A DNA stretch of 64,000 bases from CANMXU01 sp052030545 (GCF_052030545.1 NZ_JBPDIH010000008.1:124001-188000), one strand, 5' to 3'; shown: positions 1 through 8,976, counted from the first letter of the stretch. Numbers and translations: made by a program. Notes: generated by a model from the letters alone, not told the origin.

Positions 1-1
1 C

Positions 2-202
2 ACGGTAAAAACGCGTTACCGCCAAGAAGACGTTGCTTGTACTGTGGTAAAAATGCCAACAAGTCATGACGACCCACTAAAAGATGAATACATGATCATG
101 TTTGACGAGCAACAAAGCTCAGTAACACCAGGTCAATCAGTTGTTTTTTACCAAGATGATGTTTGCCTAGGCGGCGGTATCATTAATACCTTGATCCGCT
201 AA
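2..202 (+). CDS. mnmA: tRNA-specific 2-thiouridylase MnmA (C-terminal end, partial)
   Basis: Only the last 66 codons are present; the frame is open from base 2 to the TAA at 200-202. MnmA installs the 2-thio group on U34 of Lys, Glu and Gln tRNAs. The visible part is the C-terminal beta-barrel, recognised by its ending (GQSVVFYQDDVCLGGGII), which is typical of the family. The catalytic cysteines and PP-loop lie upstream of the window. hflD follows within 16 bases and purB after that, the usual gammaproteobacterial order mnmA-hflD-purB, which supports the call. Confidence 0.9.
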   Translation, partial: TVKTRYRQEDVACTVVKMPTSHDDPLKDEYMIMFDEQQSSVTPGQSVVFYQDDVCLGGGIINTLIR

Positions 203-217
203 TTGTTAAGAGCCAAT

Positions 218-832
218 ATGCAACAACAAACACTTACCCTAGCTGCAATTTGCCAAGTAGCCTATTTAGTACAAAAGCTTTCACGTACGGGTCACGTTGA
301 CCATGAAGCACTAAAGGTGATGTTAAACAGCATCACCATCACCTCACCAGATAATACATTAGCCGTTTATGGTGATGATGTTGCTCATTTAAAAATAGGC
401 TTAACAACGTTAATCTCACACCTAGGTGATAAATCAACGCAGAAAGACCCTGAACTTACCCGCTATGTGGTGAGCTTAATGGCGCTCGAGCGTGGCCTTC
501 AAAAACGTCGTAATAAAATGAATGAACTTGGTGAACGCATTGAACAAAGTAAACGCCAATTAGCGCATTACGACATAGACAGCGAAACACTTATCAGCAG
601 TTTTGCCAGTATATACAGCGACATTATTAGCCCAATTGGTTCGCCAATTCAGGTAACCGGCGAACCAGATATTTTAAAGCAAAGCATTAACCAGCATAAA
701 ATTCGCGCACTACTATTAGCCGGCATTCGCTCTTGTGTATTATGGCGACAAGTTGGCGGCAAACGACGAAACATTATTTTTTCTCGTCGTAAAATTGTCG
801 ATTGCGCAAAACAGTTACTTAACAACTTATAA
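218..832 (+). CDS. hflD: HflD, high frequency lysogenisation protein homologue
   Basis: A 204-residue helical protein of the HflD family. In E. coli HflD is a membrane-associated protein that affects lambda CII and lysogenisation; its housekeeping role is unclear. Family features visible are the N-terminal AAICQVAYLVQKLSRTGHVD, the central ELTRYVVSLMALER, and the C-terminal ISPIGSPIQVTGEP and LLAGIRSCVLWRQVGGKR blocks. A TTG start at 203 is possible, but the ATG at 218 is preferred because it gives the normal family length and has AAGAG a few bases upstream. It sits between mnmA and purB, probably cotranscribed with mnmA. Confidence 0.93.
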   Translation: MQQQTLTLAAICQVAYLVQKLSRTGHVDHEALKVMLNSITITSPDNTLAVYGDDVAHLKIGLTTLISHLGDKSTQKDPELTRYVVSLMALERGLQKRRNKMNELGERIEQSKRQLAHYDIDSETLISSFASIYSDIISPIGSPIQVTGEPDILKQSINQHKIRALLLAGIRSCVLWRQVGGKRRNIIFSRRKIVDCAKQLLNNL

Positions 833-871
833 TGTAAAAACATTTAGAACTTAAAAACTCAGGACTATATT

Positions 872-2242
872 ATGGAACTTTCAGCACTTAGTGCAATTTC
901 ACCCGTTGATGGCCGCTACGGTAGCAAAACCAAAGCCTTACGCCCTATTTTCAGTGAATTTGGTCTAATTAAATACCGCGTAACAGTCGAAGTACGTTGG
1001 TTACAAAAACTTAGCACAACTGCAGAAATTGCTGAAGTACCAGCGTTTAGTGATGAAGCAAATGCAGTATTAGACGCAATTGTTGACAACTTTTCTGAGC
1101 AAGATGCCCTTGCGATTAAAAACATTGAAGCAACAACAAACCACGACGTTAAAGCAGTTGAGTACTTTTTAAAAGACGCAATTGCCGACAATGCTGAATT
1201 AAATGCCGTTAATGAATTCATTCATTTTGCCTGTACCTCAGAAGACATCAATAACCTTTCACATGGCTTAATGCTCTCTGAAAGCCGCAGCGAAGTACTT
1301 TTGCCGGTGATGGATGAAATTTTAAGTGAAATTAAAGCATTGGCTGTTGAATACCAAGCAATGCCAATGATGTGTCGTACACACGGTCAACCTGCTTCAC
1401 CTAGTACCATGGGTAAAGAAATGGCTAACGTTTATGTACGTTTAAAGCGTCAACGTGACCAAATCGCAAACGTAGAAATGTTAGGCAAGATTAACGGTGC
1501 TGTTGGTAACTACAATGCTCACTTATCAGCCTACCCTGAAGTTAACTGGCACAACTTTTCAAACGAATTTGTTACTAGCTTAGGTTTAACGTGGAATGCC
1601 TTTACTACGCAAATTGAACCACATGACTACATTGCCGAGCTATTTGACGCAGTTGCGCGTTTTAATACCATTTTAATTGACTTTGACCGTGATGTTTGGG
1701 GTTACATTGCCCTTGGTCACTTCAAACAAAAAACCATTGCTGGCGAAATTGGTTCATCAACCATGCCGCACAAAGTTAACCCTATTGATTTTGAAAATTC
1801 AGAGGGTAACTTAGGCATTGCCAACGCTATTATGGCGCATTTAGCACAAAAACTACCTGTTTCTCGCTGGCAACGTGACTTAACTGACTCAACCGTATTA
1901 CGTAACCTAGGTGTTGGTTTTGGCCACGCACTTATTGCTTACGCTGCAACATTAAAAGGTATCAGTAAGTTACAAGTTAATGAACAAGCTTTATTAGATG
2001 AATTAGATAAAAACTGGGAAGTATTAGCTGAGCCTATTCAAACAGTTATGCGTCGCTACGGTATTGAAAAGCCTTACGAGAAGTTAAAAGACTTAACTCG
2101 TGGTAAGCGCGTAAATGCTGAAATTATGGCTGACTTTATCGACAACTTAGAATTGCCAGACAACGCTAAAGTTGAATTAAAAGCAATGACGCCAGCCTCA
2201 TACATTGGTCGCGCAATTAGCTTTATTGCTGAACTAGACTAA
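872..2242 (+). CDS. purB: Adenylosuccinate lyase
   Basis: PurB (456 aa, normal length) cleaves SAICAR to AICAR and adenylosuccinate to AMP, releasing fumarate in both cases, in cytosolic purine biosynthesis. The fumarase/aspartase superfamily signature GSSTMPHKVNP is at residues 294-304. The TSEDINN and RTHGQPASPSTMGKE blocks carry substrate-binding and catalytic residues. The start ATG at 872 has AGGA upstream. The gene follows hflD by 39 bases. Its only visible terminator lies beyond the MITE-like insertion downstream, at 2589-2616. The other purine gene in the window, purC, is distant at 49.4 kb. Confidence 0.97.
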   Translation: MELSALSAISPVDGRYGSKTKALRPIFSEFGLIKYRVTVEVRWLQKLSTTAEIAEVPAFSDEANAVLDAIVDNFSEQDALAIKNIEATTNHDVKAVEYFLKDAIADNAELNAVNEFIHFACTSEDINNLSHGLMLSESRSEVLLPVMDEILSEIKALAVEYQAMPMMCRTHGQPASPSTMGKEMANVYVRLKRQRDQIANVEMLGKINGAVGNYNAHLSAYPEVNWHNFSNEFVTSLGLTWNAFTTQIEPHDYIAELFDAVARFNTILIDFDRDVWGYIALGHFKQKTIAGEIGSSTMPHKVNPIDFENSEGNLGIANAIMAHLAQKLPVSRWQRDLTDSTVLRNLGVGFGHALIAYAATLKGISKLQVNEQALLDELDKNWEVLAEPIQTVMRRYGIEKPYEKLKDLTRGKRVNAEIMADFIDNLELPDNAKVELKAMTPASYIGRAISFIAELD

Positions 2243-2248
2243 TGTAAA

Positions 2249-2568
2249 TATAGAGCGTGTTGATCCTTACTGTTTGAATTTTGTTCGAGATAAAAGCGTT
2301 TTAATCGCGGCGTGAGGTTTGTTGCCTAGTCATCTAAGCAAAACACCTCACACAGGTTACAAGTTCCAGACGTAACCTAAGTACCTACATCCATGTAGGT
2401 AACAAAGAGTAAAAAGCTTTTAGCCGAATCCTTCGGACAGCGTTTGTTGTCATTTATACGGTGTTGGTGCTTTATCATGTGGAATAACCACACATCAAAA
2501 GCACCGCCTTGTATAAATACCCAACAAACTGCTGCAAAAACAAACTTGAAAGATCAACACGCTCTAGC
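2249..2568. mobile_element. MITE-like element with 15-bp terminal inverted repeats
   Basis: Perfect terminal inverted repeats TAGAGCGTGTTGATC (2251-2265) and GATCAACACGCTCTA (2552-2566) bound about 316 bases with no ORF. The ends can be read as TA-GAGCGTGTTGATC and GATCAACACGCTC-TA, consistent with a TA target duplication as made by IS630/Tc1-mariner transposases. The interior holds a long imperfect hairpin: GTTTGTTG, ATTTATAC and GGTGCTTT on the left recur in reverse complement on the right. It lies between purB and the purB terminator. The transposase family is inference; no transposase is in the window. Confidence 0.75.
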
Positions 2569-2588
2569 TAGCTAATCATTTATAAATT

Positions 2589-2616
2589 AAAAAAGGATTC
2601 GTTTGGATCCTTTTTT
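2589..2616 (+). terminator. Rho-independent terminator after purB
   Basis: A near-perfect hairpin, AAAAAAGGATTC - GTTT - GGATCCTTTTTT, ends in a T run. It sits 22 bases past the MITE-like element, which apparently separated purB from its terminator. Confidence 0.7.
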
Positions 2617-2638
2617 ATTGCAAAATTTTGGATGTAAC

Positions 2639-3784
2639 ATGTACCAAATTAATTGGGGCGATATCACCCCAGAAATTTTTCTCAAAAAATACTGGCAAAA
2701 AAAACCGTTATTTATCAAAGGCGCTTTTCAAAACTTTCAAGATCCTATCGAAGCAAACGAACTTGCAGGTTTGGCGATGGAAGAGCATATTGAGTCGCGT
2801 ATTATTTCACAAAATTCACAAGCACAGTGGCAAGTTGATCACGGCCCGTTTGACGATTTTAGCCAATATGGTGAACAAAATTGGACCTTGCTAGTACAAG
2901 CCGTCAATCACTGGTCTCGTCAAACCAACCAATTATTGGCCCCGTTTAACTTTCTGCCCTCATGGCGAATCGATGATGTAATGGTAAGCTTTTCAACGCC
3001 AAATGGTGGCGTTGGGCCACACTTAGATCAATACGATGTATTTATAATACAAGGTGAAGGAAAGCGTCACTGGCGTGTAGGGCTACCGGATGCTAAATTA
3101 GCGGAGAAAACGCCTCACCCAGATCTTAAGCAAGTAGACGATTTTGTTGCCGAAATAGATGTTGTTACCTCGCAAGGTGACCTACTTTATATTCCACCGA
3201 ATCATCCCCATGACGGTAATTCAATTGAAAACTCTATTAACTTTTCAATTGGCTTTCAAGCGCCGAACGCGCAAGACTTAATTTCAGCATTTGCTGACGA
3301 AATGCTTGATAAAAATTTAGGTATCCAACGTTTTGGCGATCAAGGTCGAACTATTGCGACAGCAAGTGAAAACATTGAAAACGCAGATCTTGCAGCCTTA
3401 ACGCAGTTTTTCTTATCACAAATAAGCAACAGCAATAGATTTGAGCAATTTTTAGCAAGTTATTTAACAAAATCCCATCATGGCTTAGAACTGCTGATCC
3501 CAACAACACCCATTACTGATCAGCAGTTATTGGATATAATCGATGAAGACATTGATTTTGTTCCTGTTTCAGGCATAAAAGCCGCTATGGTTCCACAGCT
3601 AGAAAACCCGTTAATCATTAATGGTGACGAATTCCCTGTGTGCCAACAAACACAGGCTTTAGCAAAGCTACTTGCCCAAAAATCGCCTTTGACCAACAAA
3701 ATGCTAAAAAGTTTCCAAGATTGTTTGAAAAACAGACAACTGTTAACTAGCATTTTAAATAAGGGTTATTGGTATATAGAGTAG
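2639..3784 (+). CDS. roxA: Ribosomal protein uL16 arginine 3-hydroxylase (YcfD/RoxA)
   Basis: A JmjC/cupin 2-oxoglutarate- and Fe(II)-dependent oxygenase (381 aa). The family hydroxylates an arginine of ribosomal protein L16. Visible features are the iron-binding HxD in GPHLDQYDVFIIQGEG with the distal histidine in PPNHPHDGN, the conserved WQVDHGPF and NWTLLVQAVNHW blocks, and the family ending NKGYWYIE. The ATG at 2639 is chosen because an upstream TTG at 2603 falls inside the purB terminator hairpin and the shorter form matches the E. coli protein in length. A GNAT gene follows after 4 bases, so the two are probably cotranscribed. Confidence 0.92.
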   Translation: MYQINWGDITPEIFLKKYWQKKPLFIKGAFQNFQDPIEANELAGLAMEEHIESRIISQNSQAQWQVDHGPFDDFSQYGEQNWTLLVQAVNHWSRQTNQLLAPFNFLPSWRIDDVMVSFSTPNGGVGPHLDQYDVFIIQGEGKRHWRVGLPDAKLAEKTPHPDLKQVDDFVAEIDVVTSQGDLLYIPPNHPHDGNSIENSINFSIGFQAPNAQDLISAFADEMLDKNLGIQRFGDQGRTIATASENIENADLAALTQFFLSQISNSNRFEQFLASYLTKSHHGLELLIPTTPITDQQLLDIIDEDIDFVPVSGIKAAMVPQLENPLIINGDEFPVCQQTQALAKLLAQKSPLTNKMLKSFQDCLKNRQLLTSILNKGYWYIE

Positions 3785-3788
3785 ATGT

Positions 3789-4250
3789 GTGTCTTATAGT
3801 GTAAGCCGTGTTGAGTGGGGATTAGCTGCCCCACTTCTAAAAAATGTTAGAGAAAAAGTATTTGTCTGCGAATGGCGGATCCCAAAAAATATTGAATTTG
3901 ATCAGCAAGACCCGCGTGCCTACCATATTTTAGTTTGCGACGATATTAGCCAAGAGCCCATAGGCACCGGTCGCATTATGCCTACTGGTGAAATTAGCCG
4001 CATCGCTGTATTAAAAAATTATCGTCACGATCCTGTAGATAAAGTGATTTTATCAAGCTTAATTCGTATTGCTAAAGAATTAGAGCTAAATGAAGTCTTT
4101 ATTTCAGCTCCCCTTAGCACGGTAAACTATTTTAGTGAACGTAACTTTTGTCCAATAGGCGCAGTGTTTATGGAAGCCGGTATTGCTAGGCAACGCATGG
4201 CTTGTCAAATCACGAATATTGGCATGGCAAAGTATTATCTAAGTCATTAG
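3789..4250 (+). CDS. GNAT-family N-acetyltransferase
   Basis: A 153-residue GNAT-fold protein starting with GTG at 3789, 4 bases after the roxA stop. It shows the GNAT order: an N-terminal strand/helix region with VREKVFVCEWRIP, a middle strand pair (GTGRIMPTGEISRIAVLKNYR) and a C-terminal region SERNFCPIGAVFMEAGIARQRM, reminiscent of ElaA-like acyltransferases. The pyrophosphate loop (Q/RxxGxG/A) is degenerate. The tight spacing to roxA suggests one operon and possibly a linked role, but the substrate is unknown. Confidence 0.75.
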   Translation: MSYSVSRVEWGLAAPLLKNVREKVFVCEWRIPKNIEFDQQDPRAYHILVCDDISQEPIGTGRIMPTGEISRIAVLKNYRHDPVDKVILSSLIRIAKELELNEVFISAPLSTVNYFSERNFCPIGAVFMEAGIARQRMACQITNIGMAKYYLSH

Positions 4251-4467
4251 TTCTCATTCTCTAGTAACAAAATCTCTAATTTGTGCGCTCAAAAACCTAC
4301 GTCAAAGCTCATTTGTACCTTTAAGTTAACACTTACGTAAACGGCAATTTATTCTGTTGGTAGCACCGCTAAAAATGTCGTGCTAAGGTTCGGGAATCCT
4401 TACTAATGTGGCGCCTTTAAGAGATGGTAGACCACTTAAATAATGCACAGTTTTTCGGAGAAGTAAC

Positions 4468-5511
4468 GTGTCCTTTTTTGATTTAGTTGATTTTGACGAT
4501 CATGAACAAGTCGTATTTTGCAGCGACCAAGCAAGTGGCTTAAAAGCAATAATAGCCGTCCACAGTACTGCATTAGGCCCTGCTGCTGGCGGTTGTCGGT
4601 TTTGGGATTATGCATCAGATGAAGCAGCGCTAACCGATGTATTGCGATTATCTAAAGGCATGACCTATAAAAATGCCATGGCAGGTTTGAAACTTGGTGG
4701 TGGTAAAGCGGTGATCATTGGCAATCCAAAACAACTAAAATCTGAAGCCTTGTTTACTGCCTTTGGCAAAGCAGTTAATAACCTTAACGGCCGTTATTAC
4801 ACTGCTGAAGACGTTAACATCACCACAGCCGATATGTCGTTAGTTAATCAACAAACTGATTTTGTATCTGGATTAGAAGGTAAAAGTGGCAACCCAGGCC
4901 CATTTACGGCATTAGGTACATTTTTGGGTATTAAAGCTGCGGTAAAGTTTAAACTGGGTAAAGATGATTTAACAGGAATTAAAGTCGCCGTTCAAGGCCT
5001 TGGCAGTGTTGGCTATTCATTGTGCGAAAAGCTTAATCAAGCCGGTGCTATTTTATATGTTAGCGATATAAACCCAAATGCACTTGAAAAAGCAGAGCGT
5101 GAGCTAAACGCAAACATTGTAGGATTAGATGAAATTTACCAACAAGACGTCGATGTATTTTCACCATGTGCATTAGGCGCATCGATTAATGATGATACGC
5201 TACAACAGCTTAAAGCTAGCATAGTTGCAGGTTGTGCCAATAATCAATTAGCTCATGCTCGCCACGATAAAGCAATGCTTGACCAAGGTGTTTTGTACGC
5301 ACCTGATTACGTGATAAATGCAGGCGGCATTATCAACGTAGCATTAGAAATATACCCAGAAGAATACTGCGCTGATACTGCAACGGCATTGGTGCAAAAT
5401 ATTTATCAAACTTTAATGAACGTATTTGAAAAAGCACAAGCGACTAATCAGCCAACAGGCATAGTTGCTGATGAAATGGCCAGAGAAATCATCGCTAAAG
5501 GTAAAAAATAG
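4468..5511 (+). CDS. ldh: Leucine dehydrogenase (Glu/Leu/Phe/Val dehydrogenase family)
   Basis: A 347-residue NAD-dependent amino-acid dehydrogenase of the short (leucine/phenylalanine) class. It deaminates branched-chain amino acids to 2-oxo acids reversibly. The catalytic region MTYKNAMAGLKLGGGKAVI contains the conserved lysines, TAEDVN follows, and the NAD-binding glycine motif is VQGLGSVG. The GTG start at 4468 is supported by CGGAGAAG upstream. It stands alone with a 217-base leader containing an ACTTACGTAAACG sequence, which could be a catabolic repressor site; that is inference. Confidence 0.88.
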   Translation: MSFFDLVDFDDHEQVVFCSDQASGLKAIIAVHSTALGPAAGGCRFWDYASDEAALTDVLRLSKGMTYKNAMAGLKLGGGKAVIIGNPKQLKSEALFTAFGKAVNNLNGRYYTAEDVNITTADMSLVNQQTDFVSGLEGKSGNPGPFTALGTFLGIKAAVKFKLGKDDLTGIKVAVQGLGSVGYSLCEKLNQAGAILYVSDINPNALEKAERELNANIVGLDEIYQQDVDVFSPCALGASINDDTLQQLKASIVAGCANNQLAHARHDKAMLDQGVLYAPDYVINAGGIINVALEIYPEEYCADTATALVQNIYQTLMNVFEKAQATNQPTGIVADEMAREIIAKGKK

Positions 5512-5570
5512 CCTATCTAAAATCATCAACACTAGCACGAGTCTGACGAGGATAATAACTCCTCGCAGAC

Positions 5571-6005
5571 TTAAATTGACTTTAGCTTCTTCACTAAACA
5601 ATAGGTTGTGTGGCCGACTGGATAGTCAGCTAATTCACCAAATACGCTGTAACCATGCTTTTCATAAAAAGGTTTTGCTTGAAAACTTAATGTTTCTGTT
5701 CGCATATAGCTAAAACCTTTTTCAAGCGCAAACTTTTCAGCTGCCTGTATTAGCTTGCTACCAACCCCCTGCCCTCGAGTCATTGGCGATAACCACAATA
5801 ATTCGATAATGCAATAATTCCAAAAAGCTGTTGCTCTGATCCCGCCAACAACTTTCCCCTGAGCATCTTTTGCAAAAACAGCAAATTTATTATCCGCTTC
5901 AAAAACTACATCATCAGATAGGTAGTTTTGATTATAAGACTCGATTCCCTGACTGATCGTTTTTAAATCTACTTGGTTGGGCTGAGTAGTAATTTCTATA
6001 TTCAT
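5571..6005 (-). CDS. GNAT-family N-acetyltransferase
   Basis: A 144-residue GNAT protein. The acetyl-CoA pyrophosphate-binding loop is clear (SPMTRGQGVGSKLI), preceded by the strand CIIELLWL and followed by the conserved KPFYEKHGYSVFGEL. It is transcribed convergently with ldh, 59 bases away. Relatives are often annotated as small-molecule or antibiotic acetyltransferases, but nothing in the sequence fixes the substrate. Confidence 0.85.
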   Translation of the reverse strand: MNIEITTQPNQVDLKTISQGIESYNQNYLSDDVVFEADNKFAVFAKDAQGKVVGGIRATAFWNYCIIELLWLSPMTRGQGVGSKLIQAAEKFALEKGFSYMRTETLSFQAKPFYEKHGYSVFGELADYPVGHTTYCLVKKLKSI

Positions 6006-6193
6006 TCTGCTTAACTTTTTAATTTTAAAGTTAAATTTTAATACATTTCTATAAGGGATGTGAATAAATGGTTATGAACAAATAAGTTAAATCGCTTGCC
6101 TTATAGCCTCAGTACTATACTCTGTATGCAAATTTTCGTTTTGTCATTTATCTATCGCTCGATGGCTGGCTCAGCGCTCAACTTTTGAGACGA

Positions 6194-6853
6194 ATGATGA
6201 CAGCCCTTCGCTTAAGCTACCAAACCATTGAGTTTGGTAAAACTGATATACACCTGTGCACTCTGCGCGATAAACAAGAATTCCACGATCCTAACGGCGT
6301 GGCTGAAAAGCTCGGTATTCATTCGGGCACGTGGTCGTTATTTGGCGTTGTGTGGCCATCAAGCCTAGTTTTAGCCCATTTCATTGTTGATTATCAAACA
6401 AAGTCTAAACGCATTTTAGAAGTGGGCTGTGGTATTGCGCTCTCTAGCTTGTTATTGAATAAACAACACGCAGATATCACAGCAACTGACTTTCACCCAG
6501 AAGTGAACAAGTTTTTGCAACGAAATGCATTACTTAATGAAGGTGACCCCATTGCCTTTGAACGAGTTGATTGGGCTGACGAAAATGACCAACTGGGCAA
6601 TTTTGATTTAATTATTGGCAGCGACTTACTCTATGAAGACGGCCATATAAAACTATTGGCTGACTTTATCAATGATCACGCGAATCCTGAATGTGAAGTT
6701 ATTCTAGTTGATCCCGGCAGAGGCCGAAAAAACAAGATTTGTAGAGAATTAGAAAGTGTTGGTTTTGTTTCTAGTCAGCAAAAACCACTGCATACCGATT
6801 TTTTAGCACAAGAGTTTAAAGGCCATATTCTTAAATTTATTCGAAGTGTTTAG
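6194..6853 (+). CDS. Class I SAM-dependent methyltransferase (METTL21/lysine-methyltransferase-like)
   Basis: A Rossmann-fold methyltransferase of about 219 aa. Motif I is ILEVGCGIALSSLLL, motif II is ITATDFHPEV, and the post-motif acidic region IIGSDLLYEDGH resembles the (D/E)xxY motif of METTL21-type protein lysine methyltransferases. WPSSLVLA before motif I also fits that group. Translation could start at ATG 6194 or 6197; a TTG at 6185 is also in frame. It is a single gene with 179 noncoding bases upstream and no clear operon partner. The target is not deducible. Confidence 0.78.
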   Translation: MMTALRLSYQTIEFGKTDIHLCTLRDKQEFHDPNGVAEKLGIHSGTWSLFGVVWPSSLVLAHFIVDYQTKSKRILEVGCGIALSSLLLNKQHADITATDFHPEVNKFLQRNALLNEGDPIAFERVDWADENDQLGNFDLIIGSDLLYEDGHIKLLADFINDHANPECEVILVDPGRGRKNKICRELESVGFVSSQQKPLHTDFLAQEFKGHILKFIRSV

Positions 6854-6903
6854 CGCTAGTTGCCAATGGGTATACACAGCGCTATGTATTAGTTCGATTT
6901 AGG

Positions 6904-7137
6904 TTATACAACAAAGCTGATTAGAACAACAATAACAATTGCCACAAGTAGCCCGGTAAATATAATTCGCCCTTGATGCGCCCTTTGTTGTTGCGCATTT
7001 GGGTAAGCGCCAAATGTCACAGCCAATAAAAATAATCGACCAAGCCAATATAAAAATCGCTCACAAATCGCTTCTAATAAAAACCATCGTATAAACCTTA
7101 ATATGGTTTTAAGTAATCCTTCGGCTAACTCTTCCAT
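6904..7137 (-). CDS. Small two-helix membrane protein, uncharacterised
   Basis: A 77-residue protein. An amphipathic N-terminus (MEELAEGLLKTILRFIRWFL) leads into a first hydrophobic segment around residues 28-44 and a strongly hydrophobic C-terminal segment (IIFTGLLVAIVIVVLISFVV). The loop NAQQQRAHQGR is polar and basic. No family was recognised. GGATCT precedes the ATG. It is the last gene of the minus-strand accessory strip. Confidence 0.6.
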   Translation of the reverse strand: MEELAEGLLKTILRFIRWFLLEAICERFLYWLGRLFLLAVTFGAYPNAQQQRAHQGRIIFTGLLVAIVIVVLISFVV

Positions 7138-7183
7138 AGAGATCCTTCGTCATAAAAGTGGTAATAATAAAATACGAAAAGTG

Positions 7184-7927
7184 CTATAAACACCGGCCCG
7201 TTTTAATAAAGTGTACCCAGTCTGTTCTATTTCTTTGCTGGCAAGCTTCAATTGCTGGTTCAATATCGTATGGTACATTGATATGTTTTATCTGCCAGCT
7301 GCCACGGTTCAATTCGACAATTGAATACGATGCCATTGTGTTAAAATTTTCCATTGAATGAACAACAGGTAAATTATCGGTGTATGCTTGTAATCCGACA
7401 CTTCCAGGGTTTACGATTGTTTGTCCTGTACTTAACTTAACCGTTCTTGGTGTATGAGTATGACCACAGCATATTAAGTTAGTCGTTTGACCATTAAGTA
7501 AGCTTATTATCTCGTTATCTGCGCGTAAACGCGCATAGCCAAATTCAACATTTTCCAATAAATAAATTAAATCACTTTGTGGTGTTCCATGGCATAAATA
7601 GACATCATCATTAAATTGCATATCAAATGGCAGCGCTTGCAGCCACGCAATTGGTTTAGGACCAAGGTCATCAACAATAAACTTCATGGTTGGATTTAAC
7701 GCCATTTCAGTTTCGGTTGCTTCAACTATTTGCCGATCTTGATTACCACTTATGGTGATCATTTCATGTTGCATTAACAAATCGTACGTTTCTTTGGGCG
7801 CAATGGGGCCATATAAGATATCGCCTAAGTTAATCATGTGATCAACGCCGTTGTGCTGAGCATCTTGGATCACCGCTTCTAATGCAAAAACATTGCTATG
7901 AATATCTGACAAAAGAGCAAACTTCAT
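7184..7927 (-). CDS. Calcineurin-like metallophosphoesterase (YfcE-like)
   Basis: A 247-residue metallophosphoesterase with all metal-ligand motifs: DIHSN near the N-terminus (residues 8-12), GDILYGP, GNQDR (the GNH(E/D) position with Gln instead of His) and the C-terminal GHTHTPR. The family hydrolyses phosphomono- or diesters with two metal ions in the cytosol. The His to Gln change in GNQD is known in some family members and may alter substrate preference. The gene stands alone on the minus strand, with repeat copy 1 upstream. Confidence 0.85.
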   Translation of the reverse strand: MKFALLSDIHSNVFALEAVIQDAQHNGVDHMINLGDILYGPIAPKETYDLLMQHEMITISGNQDRQIVEATETEMALNPTMKFIVDDLGPKPIAWLQALPFDMQFNDDVYLCHGTPQSDLIYLLENVEFGYARLRADNEIISLLNGQTTNLICCGHTHTPRTVKLSTGQTIVNPGSVGLQAYTDNLPVVHSMENFNTMASYSIVELNRGSWQIKHINVPYDIEPAIEACQQRNRTDWVHFIKTGRCL

Positions 7928-8005
7928 TTATTAAGCCTTAAAATTAATGTTAGGTAGACAAATACTGAAATCAGCATGGCAAAAACGCTAAAGGGATAAG
8001 AACAA

Positions 8006-8084
8006 AAAGGTCGGTACATACAAGATAAAATACCGCAATCTTGTCGCCTCAATTGAAGTGTAAATTTAATGTCACCGACCCCTT
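8006..8084. repeat. Palindromic intergenic repeat, copy 1 of 6
   Basis: The left arm AAGGTCGGTACAT and right arm ATGTCACCGACCCCTT are imperfect inverted copies around an AT-rich core containing CTTGTCGCCTCAATTGAAG. It belongs to the family seen six times between 8.0 and 15.3 kb. Confidence 0.8.
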
Positions 8085-8103
8085 AGGCACTTTTAATACA
8101 CGC

Positions 8104-8511
8104 TTAGTGTTCATCGCCTGCATAAATCCACATAGGTTCAGTGTTACCGGCGCGTTCAAAACCAAGTGCTTGATAAAACGCAATAGCCTCGCCATCGGCA
8201 GTTAGCATTTGTTGATGAAAACCATTGTATACCGTTTGCAAAGCATCCATCATCTGCCGGCCAACGCCTTTTCCTTGATAATCAGGATGCACCAACATAT
8301 GAGGGTAATACACCACCAAATGCCCGTCGGAGATCGCATTAGCTAATCCAATTAACTTACCATTCTCTCGTGCGGTAACTAATGAGTGCGAATTAATTAA
8401 CCCAGCTATCAGCTGTGTTGGTTTATCTGCTGAAGACCACTTATTGGCTCGATACAAGCTAACAACTTCTTCTTGATTAATCGATTGGTCAAAACTGACT
8501 TCAATGTTCAT
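8104..8511 (-). CDS. GNAT-family N-acetyltransferase
   Basis: A 135-residue GNAT protein with a canonical acetyl-CoA loop, HPDYQGKGVGRQMM, and the terminal FYQALGFER block. Its start codon immediately follows the stop of the DUF3291 gene upstream (8512), so translation is probably coupled. N-terminal residues such as VSLYRANKWSSADKP resemble small amino-acid or polyamine acetyltransferases. Substrate unknown. Confidence 0.88.
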   Translation of the reverse strand: MNIEVSFDQSINQEEVVSLYRANKWSSADKPTQLIAGLINSHSLVTARENGKLIGLANAISDGHLVVYYPHMLVHPDYQGKGVGRQMMDALQTVYNGFHQQMLTADGEAIAFYQALGFERAGNTEPMWIYAGDEH

Positions 8512-8976
8512 TTATTTTCCTTGTGCTAACGACAAATATTCTGCAGCGCTGAAATTGCTTTTAAACGAGAATGCCTTTGGCGTATCGCCATGCTCTCGTA
8601 AGTAATTAAGTTTTTCTATGCCTTCTTCAATACTTGGTGTGTAGCCAGTGGGGATCCACCAAAGTACATAACTATCTTCGGAGATGTTTTCAAACCACTC
8701 TTTTTTGCGACGAAGAAAGTCGCGATGATGAGTTCTAAACATAAAGTTTTTTAACGCATCGACTGACTGCCAAACTGACATATTGACAATAATGCTTGGA
8801 TCGCTAAATGCTTCAATCGCGGTCGCATCACCACTTTCATCTTGTAAGCGCCATACAAACCCCGCGCTTGTCTCAGCTAAAGCATTGATCGGCGCTAAAT
8901 TATCAACAAACTCTTTAATTTCTGGCGCTTGTAAATCGTATTTTGCTTTTGCGATATTCAGTTGTGCTAAATGCAT
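8512..8976 (-). CDS. DUF3291 domain protein
   Basis: A 154-residue protein matching the DUF3291 pattern: it begins MHLAQLNIAKAKYDL and has the central blocks FVWRLQDESGDAT and NMSVWQSVDALKNFMF-RTHHRDFLRRKKEWF, with VLWWIPTGYTPSIEEG near the end. The fold resembles dimeric ferredoxin-like monooxygenase domains, but no activity is established. It is directly upstream of, and contiguous with, a GNAT gene, implying a two-gene unit. Confidence 0.85.
   Translation of the reverse strand: MHLAQLNIAKAKYDLQAPEIKEFVDNLAPINALAETSAGFVWRLQDESGDATAIEAFSDPSIIVNMSVWQSVDALKNFMFRTHHRDFLRRKKEWFENISEDSYVLWWIPTGYTPSIEEGIEKLNYLREHGDTPKAFSFKSNFSAAEYLSLAQGK

Noticed and set aside
203..217. TTG start for hflD
   Set aside because: Adds five residues not needed by the family; the ATG at 218 has a better ribosome-binding site.
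2603..2638. Upstream TTG start for roxA
   Set aside because: It falls inside the purB terminator hairpin; the ATG at 2639 matches family length.
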